Shown here in pieces: positions 18,825 through 32,652 of a DNA stretch of 64,000 nucleotides. The DNA is from Tethya wilhelma (taxonomy: Eukaryota > Porifera > Demospongiae > Tethyida > Tethyidae): assembly GCA_964030475.1 (NCBI GenBank), contig CAXIPT010000002.1, forward strand, positions 11,788,118 through 11,852,117. Direction: 5' to 3'. The stretch's first letter is position 1, and every line of letters starts with the position of its first letter. Under the pieces are notes generated by a model, which saw only the letters and a list, made by a program, of their open reading frames with translations, was not told the origin of the DNA and did not search any database. A program made the translations under genes and the position numbers.

Positions 18825-19719
18825 AGTTATGCAAATGGTGGTAATGTAGCTAGTGGTGGTGGTGTCGACACAAAGTAAGCAGATTTTATTGCTGTGTTTG
18901 GCTCAAAGAGTCTCTGGCCTGGAGCGACTTTAACGACGGATTCCAAAATTCCATTGCTATGCGCGAAATGGCAGTTCTGGCGCATGGCAAACCTAAAAGT
19001 AGTTTCCTAAATTGACGATCCGATCCTTTCGATTTTGACAGGCAAGCAGCCGTGCGTGAAAGGGGCTCTACAGGAGCGCTGAGACTCAGCTAGGTTTTTG
19101 CATCACGTGTACCCCTAATTCAAGAGAACGACTCACCTCATTGACAGAACACAGTGCATGGTAGACTGGCAGTCTGCGGCCATGGCTGATCATGAGCTAC
19201 CATACATGCACTGCATGATGATATTATGCACAAGAATATAATAGGCAACTCAGCTGTCTGATACAAAACCATGTTTGCTGTGTATGTGTGTGTACTTACA
19301 AATCATACATCTGGTTCTTCTCGGAGAAAGATAGCTAGAGCCTTCAATAAACCAAACACATAGGAGATACATCCTTGGTGTAGGTAAAGGTCGTCAAGCG
19401 CGCCGCGCCCGAGCTAGCTGCATGATTACGTTTACAAATGCGCATGCGCATAAATATGCGCACCTTGTGTCCTGGACAGCATTTTTCTAATCACAAACAC
19501 ATCTGATATAATTATTATTACAATCATCACGCATAAAAATCATATAACATTGTACATGAAATGTATGCTATAGCTATACAGTAGTCTGTATGATCAAACC
19601 TTACTCTCTGTTGACTTACATCGTGTCCGGCTGTAAAAATTAATGCTAACTAGTATAATTATGCTGTTGAAATTGCTAACTGAAATAATATTACAGTATT
19701 CATAATATTATAGTCAAAG

Positions 19720-22700
19720 TTACTGCTCTTCAAACTTGAAATCAGTGGAGAGGACATCATCCACGAGGTAGTCAAAGTAGGTGCCATCAATGAGTCCCTC
19801 TCCCTGGTAGCCTGGGTTCATGGCAGTCCAGCAGAGCTGTTCATCGGGCATCTCTCTCTCCATGAAACTCCACACAGGACGACGCATCACTGGGATAGGC
19901 TCTTTGTTGGGCATGATCAGGATCTTACGGACTTCGTCAATCTCAACTCCCTTGCGGAAGAACTGACCTGTAGAGCATTCAACAAGAATATTGACATTAT
20001 GTGCTTGCATTATGGTGATTTGTTTCTTACCAATGAGTCCATGAGAGTTGGAGAGCCTTCCTCCAGTACTGTGCCAGTAGATATCAAGATGCTGGTTGGT
20101 GTATTTGATGGTGAACTGAAGTTGGACGTCTTCCAGATTCACATAAACTGATGGATAGTGGAATCCCTCTTTTGGTGGGGTTTCAGAGATGGTTAGCTTT
20201 CCGTTACTGAAAGTGAGCTTTTCAATGTTCCTTGCTTCCAGTTGGACCTTGTCTCCAATGTAGATGCTCTTGGTGTCCACGTCAAACCTCAGCTTTGTTT
20301 CGTTGGATCCCATATAGTTGGTGTTCTGTACAATGATTCCAATGGAGCCCAACCAGGTCACTTCCTGTCTGCGAGCATCAGGCACAAACTTGGCATTCAT
20401 GGCCATCTTCTGGTTGCTGATGAGGTTGAAGGAGAAGCCATGTTCTCCCTGGACAGTGTAGCAGAGGAGTTCTCCACTCGGCAGAGCAATGCTGAAGTGA
20501 GGATCGTCTCCCAGCCCGTTTGTGTCAACCTCATCATCAATGATGGTAACAGGGATGGGAGAATTGGCCACTTCACAACCATCGCTGTTTGTCATGAGAA
20601 TGACTTCAAACTCCTCATCACCTTCACATTTAGAGTCATCACAGACATTGATGAAGACACTCTCCAAGGTGTTGGAACTGTCAAAGGTGAATGTTGTTGG
20701 AGGAAGTGCAAAGTAGTCTCTCCAGGCAACAGTGGCTGGATGATTGAAGATGGGAAGCATTTATGATACAGAGTAGTTATTAAGACATCATATTGAAGTG
20801 CTTACAAAGAGCTGTGCCATCCATTGTGGTTACAGTGACAACACACTCACGACCAGGTCCTTTCTGACCAACGAGTTCAATTTCAATCTCCAAGGTCTCT
20901 CCTTCCATCACTGAATAGCTTAGATCAGTCAACTGTACAGTAGCCACTAAAGAAAGTTGATGATGTCCAATGACATTATCCTAATCTATAGCTACAGTCC
21001 ACTGGGTATACAAGTAGAAGGTGCTTACCATCATTGTCCTGTATGATCACAGTTCCAGTACAAAGGGCTTGGTTAATAGTGACACAGGGATCATTAGACA
21101 TCAGATTGACAGTGAAGGATTCATCAAATTCACAAAGTTGATCATCAATAATTGGTATGTCCACACATTGTGGATCATTCTGGTTTGCGACCGTGAAAGA
21201 GATTAACTGATTAGTTAAACCCAAATAATCCATTGGATCTGTTTAGATATAGATATATGAGAAGTGACGAAGTGTTAATATCATTGTCGCAATTATTCTA
21301 TCAATGCATATATCATTGATAGTTAAAGTTTAGTAAACTACTCACCTTGAGCATCTGTTTGAGCTGATGGGCCATTGCTGGTACTGAGCATCAGAGAGAC
21401 ACTCTTTTCCAGTCTGTCTGGGAGACCAGTGATCTGAACACACTCCTGATGTGGACTATCACCTTCTGGCACAGTGTCAGTACTTGGAGGTTCCAAACAA
21501 ATGCTGACAGCTGTTAATCAAAAACAAAATACGCGTTATGATTGAGCAAATCCTTATCTCTGAATATACATGAAAGTTCATTGGAAAACATCTTGAGATC
21601 TAGCTGGGATTTGAACCCAGGTCTTTAGAATTTTAGTTAATGCTCTTACCACTGAGCTACTTATTTGAGATCTAGTTTGGAAGTTGACTATAGTGTCTAT
21701 GAATGAATATGCCAATATGTATCATATAATGGAAACATTAACATATATAGGCAATCCTCTTTGAATTTATAGTTTTAGCTTATGGACGTCTCACTGTCTA
21801 ATGGATCCTCCATAATATTAACAGTCTTCATATTTCTTCCAGGAGTAAACACAAACTGTACAGGGTCATTGGATGAAGCTGACAGACGATAGCTCTCAGT
21901 GTCCTCTACTTGATTGTCATTGAGAACGGTTGTTGTAACACACTGGGTAGCTTGAGGTGTACCAGGCTGAGTACCAGCAGCAAAGAACAGTGAGTCTAGA
22001 CTTGGGGCTACATCAAACCCTGCTCCAACTGATAGATATAATCATATATATTGTCATGCCATGATTACAGAGAAATATATACAAAAGATGTAGTAAATAT
22101 ATATACTCTTACTTGTATAGCAGCAGGCATGTGTGCATATAGATTATTAGTTCCATGGCTTACTTTGTGCAGATGGTATAAGTGAAGATATTGCTTCCAC
22201 TTCAATAATCGCTAGACTGCCCAACTGTCCCATTACCAGCTCAATACAGCATTCTACTTGTGGACCACCCTCAGTTACAGTAGCCATTAGATCCACAAAT
22301 TGAAAAACACTGACTGTATTGGATCAACAAATAAATTGTTTGTGCATGCATGACATTTTGTACATCACATAAAAATATACATAGAGTAGCATATGTGCAT
22401 GCAATAAAAAATCTGCAGAGAATTAATTTTTTGTATAGTGAAAATGTGAAAAGATGTACACAAAATTACAAGTGTATAAAGTAGCTTACCATCATTGTCA
22501 TTACAGCATACTTGAGTCGAGCCACCAACAACTAGAATAGACCCAGCAGCACCAGCAGAAGGTGAAGCAGTGATAGTAACACACTCAACTTCAGGATCTT
22601 CATCTATTTCATCGTCTAACGTTTCTAGTATCACACACTGAGTAGCACCCAAACCTGGTCCAAATGTTACCTGATCATTGAGTGGAGTATAGTCCAAATT

Positions 22701-25272
22701 AGCTGCGGTGAGAAAAATATTATGATCCAGATTAGAATCCTTATACAAGATTATTAAGAGTCGTGTATAAAATTTAATACCTGTTTTTATTCCTATTCCA
22801 GTGGCGGCAAGAGTTTGGACATCTACCATCACATTATTCTGAAGGATTGCATTGTTGGCCTTGACCAGACATACTACCTGGGAATTTCCTTCTTGACCAG
22901 CATTGTACATAGATTGTTCAAACTCCACTTCACATACTATAATAATAATAATGACATAAGTCAACTCGCCGGCTTAATTTCCATGCATGCATGCATTAAG
23001 TCTTATTCTAGTGTGCTTCATACAGGTTATATCATTACCATCATTGTCAATTATGATCCCATCGGCTGTTTCTGGTGTGAAATCAGCTACAGTAGCGCCT
23101 TGTAGGATAGAGCCCATGAATTCGAAAGTCTCTGTGCCTTCTACAAACAAATCATCATCAAGATCCACAGGGATTGATATTGGTTGAGATGCTCCAGGAG
23201 CAGATCCAGAAGAGAATGTAAGAATCTCCTGACCAGCAAATAGTTGGATATAATCAATTCCACCTGAAAATGATAAAGATTATTTAGTGTATAATTATAT
23301 AACTCGTAGCCTCGTACCCAGGCCCTCCCTCCCTCTTCAAAGGAGAGAGCCTGAGTACGAGGCTATACAATGAAGTATATTAAGTGTCCATGCGACTGCA
23401 TGCACACAGGCAGTCATTACAGTCTAGTACATACCAGTAGCAGCATTTGCCCCTGCCACATTGTTGGTGATAACTTGAACAGTAATTGGAAAGGTGGCAA
23501 TTCCACTGATTTGTTGAACAACTGGGGTAAGAGAATCTCCTTCTACTCCCTGGTAAGAGGTCTCCGAGAACTGGAATACTACTTCTACAGGTGTATATGT
23601 GTGTGCACCAAATCATGTGACATATGTATGATTGTACAGAGCTAAATAAAGTGCATGCAACCAGAATGGGGAGCCTATGATCAACTGAATCATTTTTGTC
23701 CACAGCCCTACCCATGCATAAAAATTACTAGTGTTGCATCATAGGACTTCTTGCTTCCATATTATAGCCCTAACTTATTTAACTTTAATATGTATCTTGG
23801 TAATAGATATCAAAGTTAAATAAGTAAGAAACATCTGTTCATGCACATACCATCATCATCCACGATTTGGATAGTAGCTGAACTTCCAGAAACAAAGTTC
23901 AGGGTATTAGGACCAGCTGATACAGTGAAACTTTCTGTTTGCTCTGCTCGTTCATCATCAATAATTAGAACATTGGTACACTGTTGTGCACCTGCTCCAT
24001 TTGGTGCAGCACCAGCAGGAAAATTTAAGTTGAGGTTCACTGAATCACTGTAGTCTTCGTTATCTATAATAGTTATTATAATCAGGTATAATATGTATCC
24101 AATATTTTCTGTATACATCCAAATGCATGGAAACTATGCAATGCACTCATGATTAACATAATTATAACAATCCACTAACATCAGGGGTTAATTAGCCATA
24201 TCATCCTATATGCTTTAGTTGTTACAGGTGCATGAACTTAACCTATGTGTGCTAGGATAGTTGTGGCCAGAAAAAAAGACAATCAGTATAATTATATATA
24301 AATCTCTGGCAACCTTGGTTAGAGATGGTCTGAGTTCTCAAACAGGCTCAATGTATATAGAATGATGCCTTCCATTTTGACTATGGAGCTACTGTTGTTC
24401 GATCACAGCATATGCTATGCACCTGCACTGAGGGTTAATAATGCCTCACAAGCCTTGATCTTAAACCAGAATTCATTGATAAACTGAGGGGGGTGTGGCG
24501 AATCCAAGGCTAACAGCCTCATTCTAAAGCCTTCTATCAACTTCTATTATTGATATGATAATAAGTTTATACATATAAGGTAATGATTATCATTCTTAGA
24601 CCATCATCAGCTTTTTAAAAACAAGCTCACATATAATGTAAAGTCAAGAGAAATACTACAATTATAGCTAGCATGCATNTCCAATATTGACAATAGCCTG
24701 ATTTCCTCCAATGAAGGTAAGGGTGTTTGGTCCAGCTGTCACAAGTAATGTTTCAGCCAGCTCTGCTCGCACATCATTAATGAGGGGAACGTTGGTACAC
24801 TGTCGTGCTGCTGCAGTGCCAGCTGCGGTGTTAGCTTGGAAAAAAAGCGAAAGGCCCGAGCTTGCTTCTGAACTGTCATAATCTTCATCATCTATAATAA
24901 TAATTGTTAATGTCATATTATAATTATTATGGTGTATAATAGCTTCTCAGCATGCAAAAATAGTATATCATGATAAATCATTTCATGAAGGTAGCAGTTT
25001 CACCTGCTAGCTATATATTTTGCAAATAAAGTGCACAGTAAAAGAAATTTTGTAGTATGTATTGCACATATCCTGTTACATTGTCCCTGGGTCACGTGAC
25101 TTTTAATCATGCACATACCTACTGCAGTACTGTCACCACCTCCTAAGGTTAAAGTTACGGTTTCGAGGTTTGGAAGTGCTCCTGAGATTAGTTCCACACA
25201 AATTTCAATGTCGTCATCTGTTCCTTCCATAACATTAGTCTCTGGTATATCCAATTGGAATTGCACTATATG

Positions 25273-25312
<40 letters not shown>

Positions 25313-26409
25313 ATTGACAATGTTTGTACCTATAGATGCATGTCTGTGTGTCCTTTACATGTTCTGGGCATTTTGAGAATTTGCACAAAATTTATTTCAA
25401 ATTGTGCATTTTTTTTTGTCAAAATGGTGTCCTGTGTCAAATTACACAACAGCAAACAGTGCAACCACAAAATGCTACCCTCTATCAAGAGCATATTTAT
25501 TACTGAACTTTTGATGCTATGGGATGGCACAGGGGCCTACTAACAAATCGATAATAATATTATGGTAGCCCCCCCAAAAAAAAAACTTCTGTAAAGCCAG
25601 GCTAGCAGAATCTTGACCAGATCTACTATACAGTACTGCTCATCCCTCTATACACTACTATATATTGTTTTATGCCCTAAAATTAGTAAAATTATAGTTA
25701 CGTACAATAATTATGCTATAGCTTACCAGGTTCAACATCATTGATACAGACCAATGTTGTCGGTGGATCCAAAATCACAGGTCCACCAGCATCAACTTCT
25801 GCAATAAGCTGGAAACATTCTGTAATTTCAGGTATACTATCAGTGATAGCCTGAACTGTAATACACTGTACGGTGCTCGATGTTGGTGTAAAGTCCACAG
25901 ATCCGGAGAATGCAACAAAATCAACTCCAGCTGTAGATATGCATATATATCAATTCATTGCAATGATCACAAATAAATAGCGAACAACTAATATTTTCAC
26001 ATAAAATTAACAGCAACACAAACAAATAAAAAAAATATAGCATATACTATTGTGGGGAAAGCTGTGAGCAACATACACATGGATATAACCACACAATTCA
26101 ATGCCTTAATTTACGCACTGTATATGAATGATATGCATGTTTTACATACTAATCAAGCTTACATTGTGCCTCGACAGGACTTGTTTCTGCTGATTCTACA
26201 TTGATGGTCACAGTCCTAGATGGATTAGTTGGTTGTGTACTAATTTCAAGACACACAAGTTGAGAAGCACCCTCGGTTGTCACATAGAGATCAAGCTGAA
26301 AGCCAACTGAAAGTATGTGTGTGTATGAGAGAGAGAGAGTGCATGTGTGTGTCACTATGTGTGTGTGTGCGTGTTGTGTTATGTGTGTATATGTGTGTCT
26401 GTGTGTGTA

Positions 26410-26468
<59 letters not shown>

Positions 26469-28292
26469 CTGTTTGTAGCAAGAATTTGTGACGACCCTTA
26501 CCTATNGTGTGTGTGTGTGTGTGTGTGCATGTACATGTGTGTGTGTGTTGTATGCATGGGGAATCAGTGGGAGCACATTAAATTTTATTTACCTTCTTCA
26601 ACACAATTAAACTGGGCATTCTCAAAATACCCATCAAGGCATTCTCCACAGTTAACATCAAAGGCTGAATTTTCACAAAGTCTGTTTAGCCTGGTGCATC
26701 CTCCACCATATGGGGCCAAACATTTGTCTGATGAGAATGATTGGAATACATAAATACTAGTACCATGAGGGGTAAATGTCTATAATTATTGCACTGATCA
26801 TGAAAATGTGTATGGCATGCATGTAAGAAATTTACCCTTTGAACATTGAATTGCAACAATATGTGTACCAAACAAACACAGTTTTGATTTTTTGTGATAT
26901 TAAAGATTTAGCTATGTAGTATAATAATTATTTATTCTAGACTGTTTTTATATTATGCTATTTAGAACCAGTTATTGTTTACAAAATTAAGAGTAGCCAC
27001 TGGTTGAATCTCTGACAAGCCACAGTAGAGATTGGGCATTTTCTAGTCCAAAGTTTGCAAAAGTGAAGGCATTGCAAGAATTAATGTGTCCTAATTTGCC
27101 TGCATGACCATTATTATAGTGTTAATGATTGACACTTAGGCCCACATACTCATTTAATTACTGTATACAGCAGGAAATATTGACGGTTTGCTCCACAGAA
27201 TATAAAATTAAAAATTAATACTAAATTTGATGATTTATGTGTGCACTCAGTACACATATTAAATTATTTGGCAGCCAAAATACTGGCAGATTTAAATTTG
27301 ACAATTAATTGGACATCATAACCATTGCCCTAACCTCGTTCCCAGGCTCCCCTCTCTTAGATAGTACGAAAGGGAAGATGTGCTTTTTTGCAAAAAAAAA
27401 AAAGCTAAGGGAGGGGCCTAGGATTGAGGCTATCATTGACCCCATCAAATCCGTTTGGTTATAACATTTGCACTCGGCAATTGTATCACTCTCTGTTCTG
27501 TGTTGTCATTACTCCTGTTTTGAATTGCTATTGTTATTACAATTAGAACTCCCCTTTTGAATCAGACTCCCCCCACCCAAAATTGCATAAACTCACTGGC
27601 ACAGAATGGTGCTGTTTCATCGTCCCCACCTGTTGACTCATCATCACCAACCTGACAATCATTAACCCCATTACAAAGATCGCTAGCAGTAACACTCAAT
27701 CCTGGATTGCATGAATATGTGCTTGAAGCTGGATTAGCAGTATTGCCTGCAGTGAGGAAAGAGAGAAAAATGCATGGTAGTAATCATAAAGTTACTGAAA
27801 TCAACATCAACTAATATATGATCGACTATATACCATTGAACTGCCTCACAACTACAGATTATAGCAATAATATCTTGTGGGTAAGGCTATCTATACTGAA
27901 ATGGGTTTGAAAATAAATCATTGAAAGTTTATAGTTATGATAAAAAAGCATTACAGTAGTTATGCAAAACTTAATTATTGTTTGGCCTATGCATAATACT
28001 TACATTCTAATGAGTTGACACTAACCCCCTCGTCTTCACCATTAGAACAGAAATTCGCTCCGTTACAAAGTTGGGAAGCTTGAAAGCATGTTAAAGTACC
28101 ACTAACGAGACAGCCAAAATTGTCTGAATACGATTCACCAGGATTCACATCAAAATTGGCAGGTGCCATTGTACAAATATCAAAATCTCGAGGATCAGTT
28201 GGAAATTCAGGCAGCTGAGTCTGACAGCTGGAATAGCCTACGAGCATCAAAACCATGCTTAGGCACTTCAAAACCTTGAATCCTCCACTCAT
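19720..28292 (-). CDS. Calx-beta/ITIH-C secreted multidomain protein, copy B
   Basis: Minus-strand exons: 28292-28004, 27746-27597, 26727-26593, 26306-26163, 25930-25727, 25265-25119, 24891-about 24680, 24063-23851, 23584-23435, 23263-23039, 22936-22781, 22702-22490, 22313-22164, 22028-21795, 21510-21346, 21238-21029, 20946-20806, 20735-20031, 19967-19720 (stop). Every junction checked is phase 1. Domain order: signal peptide (ends near GYSSCQ), Cys-rich module, LDLa-like module, EGF-like module, about eight Calx-beta repeats of two exons each (acidic ends VDDDG, IDNDG, NDNDG, QDNDG), then an ITIH-type C-terminal domain with DDPHFSIALPSGELLCY, HGLIGQFF and EGLIDGTYFDYLVDD. At least 1,360 residues are visible. 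It is probably extracellular, with the Calx-beta repeats binding calcium. No von Willebrand A domain, normally present in ITIH chains, was seen. An N at 24679 truncates exon 7, and one Calx-beta half-exon (24.06-24.68 kb) is missing. Confidence 0.85.
21595..21667 (-). pseudogene. tRNA-like sequence (tRNA pseudogene or SINE head)
   Basis: On the minus strand an A-box/D-arm GTAGCTCAGTGGTAAGAGC is followed about 22 bases later by a T-arm with a perfect stem, CTGGGTTCAAATCCCAG, which includes the B-box. The acceptor stem barely pairs and the anticodon stem is not convincing, so this is not a working tRNA. It lies in an intron of the Calx-beta gene, on its sense strand. Confidence 0.6.
23307..23365. 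repeat. Compact GCCTCGTTCCCAGGC-type hairpin (59 bp)
   Basis: TAGCCTCGTACCCAGGC at the left pairs with GCCTGAGTACGAGGCTA at the right, with GAGGGAGG and CCTCTCTCC-like inner arms. It sits in a Calx-beta gene intron. Confidence 0.75.
26308..26545. repeat. GT/GA microsatellite block with an N at 26506
   Basis: Compound GT and GA tracts fill intron 3 of copy B and flank a 16-base TGACGACCCTTACCTA motif (26489-26504). The N marks an unresolved join. Confidence 0.85.
27331..27431. repeat. GCCTCGTTCCCAGGC-type foldback
   Basis: TAACCTCGTTCCCAGGCTCC at the left and GGGGCCTAGGATTGAGGCTA at the right enclose a poly-A core, within a Calx-beta gene intron. Confidence 0.6.
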
Positions 28293-29072
28293 CTTGAATC
28301 AGTGGTGGAAGGAGGCTTGTTTCACTGGGTTTGAAAACTATATTGCTTGGCTCAGTTACAATTGTCTTAGAGCCAGTGGATGAGTCACAGAGAAAGACTT
28401 GCTGAGCTCTGCACAGAGGACTGAACTGTGACTTTTGTGCTGGACTGAAGGTGTTCTGTTGTTTTTAAAACGGCCACGGTGCATAGCTGAAGCCATCTAG
28501 CCTAACTAAGCAAGGAACACCATGTAAAACACGCTGCAGAACTGGAATTAATTTATGCGGCTCCTCGATAATAGCAGCGCGCGCATGCGCATAATTATAA
28601 TAATACTTAACTAAACTTTAGTTACCATCATATTTAGTTTCCATATGGTATATGCTAGTGTATTTGTCTATGTACTTGGAATCTTACATTTATAGCGAGT
28701 CTTTGTGGCTCAATCGTGTCATTCTGCTTCACTTGCAACTCGCTGACCAAAGGATATGATCACCTAGCCTCGTCCCGATACTCACACGTGGACGATTAAG
28801 GTCAAAGGTCACAACGGTTTGCTTCGTCAGCATTTTTTAGCATGAACAGTACAAAAGGATGATTCACGATTTGAGAAGACATTTATCGTCCGTCATTGAT
28901 TCCATGCTACGGTAGACAGTCCATTGTCTGAAAACTAAACAGTGTTCTCGCAGCCAAGAAGGTACCACTCTCTTGAGTTTCACATCTTATACTACTAAGA
29001 CCTGGCACTGAGTGTCTCTGATGTGTGATGTCCAACTATAAACAATTGACTCTAGATACAAAATACAATACA
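28293..29072. promoter_or_regulatory. Divergent upstream region of Calx-beta copy B and the SRCR gene
   Basis: 780 bases separate the two divergent ATGs. It contains GCGCATGCGC (28581-28590), a sequence matching the NRF-1-type palindrome, and a partial foldback end (CTAGCCTCGTCCCG near 28765). Promoter function is inferred from position only. Confidence 0.4.
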
Positions 29073-29234
29073 ATGACAATATCTGTGACGAATGTGCTGG
29101 TGATTGTGTTTATGCTGTATCTGGCAATTCCACTGGTGTCTTCAAGTGAGTAAAAGAATGCATATGTATGGTACTGAATTAAAATAAATAGTATGATTTA
29201 TACTAATAGTACTGCTTAATTTATAGTGATTCTT

Positions 29235-29281
<47 letters not shown>

Positions 29282-29618
29282 CCAACCACCAGTATACTAA
29301 TGGGGATCTACGACTTGCTGGATTCGGTTCCAGCCGTCTAGCTGGACGACTAGAAATCTATTACAATGGAGTGTGGGGAACGGTTTGTGCACGGCCATCA
29401 GGATCACAGCTTTCACAGTTCAATTTCCAAGCTGCGACAGTGGCTTGTAGGCAACTGGGTCTTGGTTGGGCTGTGGAGTATTACACTCCATACTTCCTTC
29501 ACTCTGAAAGGTTAGTGGGGTGTACATTGTACTGTAACTTGACTTGAGGTACATATTCCATCACTCTATATTATCTTTTTCCATTCAGATGTACACCCGT
29601 ATACTGACACACACACAA

Positions 29619-29649
<31 letters not shown>

Positions 29650-32142
29650 TCGTTTTGGTACCTCCTTCGATGTGGTACCTCTCTTGGACAACGTCCAGTG
29701 CAAGGGTCACGAGCCTCATCTCCTTCGTTGCAGCACTGGCAATCTTGGAAATCCTTCGTCAGAGTGTGACTCTGATTCTACCATCTCTATCACTTGTTGT
29801 GAGCAGAAGTCTAAGTTCTTGTTGTACAACTTGTGTATGATGCATGCATTGTGTAAAGCAGGTGTGCTCTATTTAGAGTGTTTTTAGGTACCCTCTCTTT
29901 CCCCCCCTCTCCCCCCTTCCCCCGATCTATATTCTACTCTTATAGCTAGTATAGTCCGTACACTTCAAAGATGTTTGTGTTCTCCTGCACGAGTACTGTT
30001 TCCATGAAGTGTCCACGTGAGCACTACCAGCCTAATCTGTGGTACAAATATCGAAGAAGAAGCTTCAAGTACTCAGTACACAGTTGTGGCAGTACAGTCT
30101 CTTGCACAGAAATATTTGTTTACATGATTCAGCATCAGGTGGAAGTGGTTGGGATTGTGTATTGAGTAGCATGGTTTATGGGGGCTTTTAGCATTTATTC
30201 TCTAGGTGGGTTTTGGTCTCAAGAGAATAGCAATGAGGAATGGGGTTCTCCATTTAGCATCACAAACACAGCACATTCCTAATGTATTAGCCAATAAGTA
30301 CAATAACATTAATGTCTTTGTAAGTTATAAGATTGTTGTCCTTACATGTGAGACAGCTAGACCCCCCAACCTAGTATTTCATGTAGTGCCTCAAAGTTTC
30401 TCACGGGTAGGAATTCAAAACTTATCATTTTTTGTTGACTTGTTTATCTGCTTACACAAAACTAAGGAAGTCTGCATCCAAAAAATTAAGCATAATGAAC
30501 AAATAGAGTGGCTGTAGGTATTTACCCGAGGCATGAATGACTCATCATACATCCTTTGAGAAAGTAAACTGCTGAAGGAACCCCATTGAGAATGATGCGT
30601 GTCCCTTAGCAAGGTTTAACATGATGTAAGACAGCGTGCGAATCAAGGCAGAAGCTGTATGTGGCTATTGCACTTGTACCAAGAGTTCAGCATCATTTTT
30701 GACTGTGTTATGCTTCTGTTTATAGTATATTATTTGTGAAACTGAAACTAACAGTGTAATGCTTCAATAGCTACTATACTCAATAATTCTTCGATATATA
30801 TTCAATAGCCTGCATTGCTCATGAGCTCCCGCTAAAACTGATCATTCTTATTTTCACTTCTTTTCATCAAGCTACGAAAACACTACAAGTGTCTCTTATA
30901 TTGATCATGCATACACACATTGCAGCTAATATGACTGCTCCATACAACGGACAAATCAAGCTATCTCGTGACAGCCCTTCCTTCTCTCAGTCGACCGGTG
31001 TCCTACAGCTCTACTCTAACCAACAGTGGGGGGCAGTGTGTGCATCAGATTTCACTATGTCTGCAGCCAATACAGTTTGTAGGCAGCTGGGCTTTACAGG
31101 AGCACAATCACAAGGGTATGTGGAGTTGGAAGGCACTAGTAATAGTGTTAGGTGTCTGTAGTAAACTGGTAAACACTCGCTCTTCACCAGTTGGAAGAAG
31201 CCTGACCTACAAACAAAAAACTGGTGTGTTGTAGAACCACCTGACTGACCTGTCTCAGAACACCTATAGCTACTCCACTAGTCTACTGGTAACCATGGCA
31301 TCACTATGGAGCCAAATGTAGGTACATGTAAGTCAGGTTGAAGGCTGTGTGAATCCCATACCAATCATTCTGGGATAAATCTTATTTGCAGTATCAAGTT
31401 ACTAACTATATAGATCACTATTTGTACCCACCTACAAGCACATGTATGTGTGCCACAGAGAGATATCCTAGGCCCTCTCCTGTGCATATTTTCTTATTTC
31501 AATCGTTACTTGTGTTGCTTTTTAAGTTGATGAAAAGAATTTTCCTTCTTTTTGAGCTTCTAGCAACCAGCTTCAAATGCTACATCCCAGGTCAAAGGGA
31601 GAGCCTAGATATGAGGCTAACTGTACTGGGTAAAAATCACCAGTTTCCATGATTCTTGACTTAGTTTTAAAAGTGTTATTTTTTTTCCTTATACCTGCTT
31701 CAGCATGTCATCTGCATATTAAGTATTCACAAACGTGCAATCTCTAATGTGATTGGTGAAAGTACAATATAGCAAAATGCATTTTACATTACTAAGTCTC
31801 ATACCCAGGCCCCTCCTCTTTGAAAAAAAAAAAGAAAAGGTCAAAAAGAGAGCCTGGGTGATACATTATGTGTAGGTGTACTGCTACTAGTCATATTGTT
31901 TCTTTCTGGTTTTATATTTTACTTCAGAGAAGCTACAAGTTACTCTGGACCAAGATGGAGCATCAATATGGTGGACTGTAGTAGTGTTGCAAATCCTTTG
32001 TGTTTCACAGAATGTTTGGAGCAGCTGCCCTTAGAGTTGGAGCCTGTAGGCAGCAGCTGCACTCCTGTTGAGGTGTCCTGTTGTAAGTGGTGCATATGTA
32101 CATATGTTATGGTGCCATGCAGCTGTTCTATTGTACATGTTT

Positions 32143-32190
<48 letters not shown>

Positions 32191-32191
32191 N

Positions 32192-32224
<33 letters not shown>

Positions 32225-32585
32225 TCAGTTTGTAGTTTAAAACTGAATCTTTTGTGCCTTCCTCCAGACAACCTACTGTATAGTCTGCTGTTGCTGGCCT
32301 AGAACAACTATAAAGACTATAAATTTCCCCATAGTTGTATATAGTGAACTTTTTGTATATTCATTACTTAGCTTGTACCCAAGTCCTTCCTGCCTGAAAG
32401 GTCAAAGGAGAAAACCTGGGTATGAGGTTATTCATTGCTAGTTTGCTTGGTGATTTGAGCATGTATAGATTTCATTGAGGTATGCTAGCTGGCACAACTT
32501 TGAAAGTACATATTGTACACATGTCATTCTCAGGTCATTTAATAGCAGGCTACATTGGTAGTGATTAAACACATTGCTATGTACT

Positions 32586-32652
<67 letters not shown>

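Larger units (their letters stand above)
15494..19719. other. Spacer between copy A 5' end and copy B 3' end
   Basis: No gene recognised. It contains a long GT tract with an N (16435-16528), three foldback or MITE-like elements listed separately, and two copies of TAGGTAARGGTCGTCA (17573, 19381), each followed by a GCGCAT-rich palindrome. A possible decayed coding stretch near 16690-16990 has no open frame. Confidence 0.6.
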
